A stretch of 25,260 bases of DNA. Source: CAZFCK01 sp964517355. Its GTDB lineage: Bacteria > Desulfobacterota > Desulfovibrionia > Desulfovibrionales > Desulfovibrionaceae. Position numbers and translations under genes: made by a program. The stretch lies in contig CAZFCK010000044.1 of NCBI GenBank assembly GCA_964517355.1, positions 1-25,260 of the forward strand, read 5' to 3'. Below are positions 23,560 through 25,260 of this stretch, piece by piece. The notes beneath the pieces are model-generated. The model was not told the DNA's origin. It ran no database searches and saw nothing but the letters and a program-made list of their open reading frames with translations. Position 1 is the first letter of the stretch. Each line of letters opens with the position of its first letter.

Positions 23560-25002
23560 ATGGCCAAGCAAACCCTGTTCTGTAAAACGACGGTATACCA
23601 GCTGCTCAAGAAACGCGAACCCCTCTTTAGCGGCTGGAAAATCCTTGGTTTCATTGGAGCCGGCGTCTCTGGCTGCGTATTCAAAATGCAGCGTGAAGAT
23701 CTTGGTCAAACTTTCTACGCAGCGCTCAAAGTCATCCCCCTGACCCGAAAATTGGGGCGGGAGGATCGGAGCATGGATTCCCTACAGGAATCCATCGGAC
23801 AAGACGCCCGCGAGATCGTCCATCTTTACAGTCTCGGAAATCACCAAAACGTCGTGGGCTGGTACAATCACGAGGTGTTTCACGAACGCGACCAGGATAC
23901 GCTTATCGCCCTGGTGGCGGTCATGATGGAATACCTGCCGCGCACCCTGGTCAATCTGATGCAAAAAGGCCCGTTGCCCTGGAAGCGCAGCGTGGAAATA
24001 CTCATTGATTGCCTTAAAGGGCTCGAGCACGTCCACGGCAAGCATATCCTGCACCGCGACATAAAGCCCGGCAATATCTTCATTACCAAGGACGGCGTGG
24101 CCAAAATCGGCGACTTCGGCGTTGCGCGCAAACTTTCGGAAGCCACGTTCGCCGAAACCCGCGTGGGCACTCCGCTCTACATCGCCCCCGAAGTCTTGCG
24201 CGACCCCCTGGGCACGGGCTATGCCCATCAGGTGGATATCTACTCGCTGGCGCTGGTGGGCTATGAACTGCTGCATGGCAAACTCCCCTTTGAGAATGAG
24301 TGCGAAGGCAATCGCACCGCCATGGTCAATATGCGGCTCTCGGGCGAAATCATCACCATGGACCCGACCCTGCCCCCAGGTTTGACCAAAACCATTCTCG
24401 GAGCCTTGGCCTATCGCCCCGCGCAACGCTACGCCACGGCCAAAGAATTCCGCAAGGCTCTGGAGCGCGTACTGCAAACCGATGGGCGCGAAACCATCAT
24501 GCCGCGCTCGCAGGCCCAGCCTTCCGTTCCTTTGGAAGAAAAAAGCTATGGCGAAGCAGCTCCGCCCCCTTCCTCCAGTGAGCAGAAGAAGCCTGTGGTC
24601 ATGCATTACGCCGGGGAAGACGCGCAAGCGCAACAACAGGCCTATACAGCGCCGGAACGCACAGGGCCGCAAGGTGGTCTGCTCGGCTCGCTCAACTCGC
24701 CGCTGGGCATCATTATTTCCGCAGCTGCAGGCTGCGCCGCGGCGTACTATACCCGCAACACCCAAACGCAGTTCTCCGTGGTTTTCATCCTTTTCTACCT
24801 GCTGCTGCCGCTGTACATGATCGTGGTCAACAGTACCCGTCGCGGATTGCTCATAGCGGTCTCCTTTTTTGTTTCCCTCTCCGCGTACAACCTCATCAAT
24901 ACTGGATTGCTCACCAGCATCCTCGATGTATACAACGCCGCCATAGGCATCATGTATATCGGCATCCTTGGTTTTATGGCCTGGTTCAAAAAAAGCGTTT
25001 AA
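23560..25002 (+). CDS. Hanks-type Ser/Thr protein kinase with C-terminal membrane domain
   Basis: A 480-residue protein. The kinase domain (about 24-305) is complete: glycine loop GAGVSG 33-38, Lys57 in ALKVIP, catalytic HRDIKPGN with Asp167, DFG at 185-187, APE at 210-211 region, and the TRVGTPLYIAPE activation segment. A Pro/Gln/Glu linker (about 310-372) leads to about four membrane helices (about 380-396, 405-423, 428-450, 457-476). The kinase is thus probably cytoplasmic and tethered by a multi-helix C-terminal domain. It is not a PASTA-type sensor. The ATG at 23560 is the only in-frame Met before the kinase core, as a stop lies 30 bases upstream; no binding site is visible. It stands alone after hisA. 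Substrates and ligand are unknown. Confidence 0.88.
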   Translation: MAKQTLFCKTTVYQLLKKREPLFSGWKILGFIGAGVSGCVFKMQREDLGQTFYAALKVIPLTRKLGREDRSMDSLQESIGQDAREIVHLYSLGNHQNVVGWYNHEVFHERDQDTLIALVAVMMEYLPRTLVNLMQKGPLPWKRSVEILIDCLKGLEHVHGKHILHRDIKPGNIFITKDGVAKIGDFGVARKLSEATFAETRVGTPLYIAPEVLRDPLGTGYAHQVDIYSLALVGYELLHGKLPFENECEGNRTAMVNMRLSGEIITMDPTLPPGLTKTILGALAYRPAQRYATAKEFRKALERVLQTDGRETIMPRSQAQPSVPLEEKSYGEAAPPPSSSEQKKPVVMHYAGEDAQAQQQAYTAPERTGPQGGLLGSLNSPLGIIISAAAGCAAAYYTRNTQTQFSVVFILFYLLLPLYMIVVNSTRRGLLIAVSFFVSLSAYNLINTGLLTSILDVYNAAIGIMYIGILGFMAWFKKSV

Positions 25003-25260
25003 CCATGTCTCGGATCGCCTTCTCTCCGGCCCCCCTCCTTGGTAAGGGGGATTCTCCACGGTGCTCCTTTGCTATGGTCAGTTCCCACTTTGGAAGGCGC
25101 AGGCACAGGCCCGTTGTTATACATCGCGCAGCATCGAAAAATCATATCCGAACGTCGTATACAACGAGGGCAAAGTCATTTTACAATAGTATAAAGTTCT
25201 TAAGAATCTCCGATACTTTTCATCTTCTATTATTTTGTGGTTATTTCCTTTACTCCGAAA
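25003..25260. other. Gene-free end of window, possible kinase terminator
   Basis: No ORF of note. A hairpin at 25031-25050 (CCCCC-T-CCTT-GGT-AAGG-GGG, one T bulged) lies 28 bases after the kinase stop, and may help end its transcript, though no U-run follows. TTCTTAAGAA, a 10-base palindrome near 25197-25206, recalls the TTCTTAA arm of the repeat at 15857-15884. The last 80 bases are AT-rich and may hold a promoter for a gene beyond the window. Confidence 0.4.

Noticed and set aside
23782..25059. 425-residue open frame antisense to the kinase gene
   Set aside because: The plus strand shows every kinase motif; the antisense frame is rich in Gln, His, Gly and Arg without any recognisable domain.

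Overview
The window is about 25 kb of compact, GC-rich bacterial chromosome that looks like housekeeping core, not a mobile region. The gene set points to a Gram-negative deltaproteobacterium of the Desulfovibrio type: a System I cytochrome c maturation operon ending in a TPR protein, a complete branched-chain amino acid ABC transporter, guaB-guaA followed by tatB-tatC, and hisB/hisA separated by a lipoprotein gene. This taxonomic placement is an inference from gene content and order; no rRNA or other marker is present. I saw no transposase, integrase, phage gene, tRNA, rRNA or CRISPR array.

Layout. 1-213: leader with copy A of a dispersed structured repeat. 214-1674 (+): BepA-like M48 metalloprotease with TPRs. 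1816-5605 (-): four envelope or redox genes in two pairs. In transcription order these are an iron-sulfur-flavoprotein-like reductase, a membrane-anchored transglutaminase-like protein, a CsgG-like/SUMF1 fusion protein, and a YkuD-type L,D-transpeptidase. 5850-10685 (+): ccmF-ccmA-ccmB-ccmC-ccmD-TPR, tightly packed. 10974-15750 (+): livK, a double hairpin, then livH-livM-livG-livF. 15751-16363: a 613-base gene-free stretch with a long perfect inverted repeat, an intrinsic terminator and repeat copy B in reverse orientation. 16364-19396 (+): guaB-guaA. 19436-21216 (+): tatB-tatC. 21347-23351 (+): hisB, lipoprotein, hisA. 23352-23559: repeat copy C and a large hairpin. 23560-25002 (+): Hanks-type Ser/Thr kinase with a C-terminal membrane domain. 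25003-25260: no gene seen.

How the genes work together. Much of the window serves the envelope and periplasm. The ccm genes attach heme to exported c-type cytochromes, TatB/TatC export folded redox proteins, BepA-like protease and L,D-transpeptidase act on outer-membrane proteins and peptidoglycan, and LivKHMGF imports branched-chain amino acids. guaBA (GMP synthesis) and hisB/hisA are biosynthetic.

Most unusual points: (1) a three-copy intergenic element with a shared 20-nt core (TTCAAG[G/A]CGAAAATnnnCTA) flanked by hairpins whose stems stay paired although their sequence differs; (2) a SUMF1 domain lacking the two active-site cysteines of formylglycine-generating enzyme, fused to a CsgG-like domain and paired with an L,D-transpeptidase; (3) a TatC preceded by about 175 residues of acidic low-complexity sequence; (4) a lipoprotein gene coupled at both ends between hisB and hisA; (5) a membrane-anchored transglutaminase-like protein coupled to a flavoprotein.
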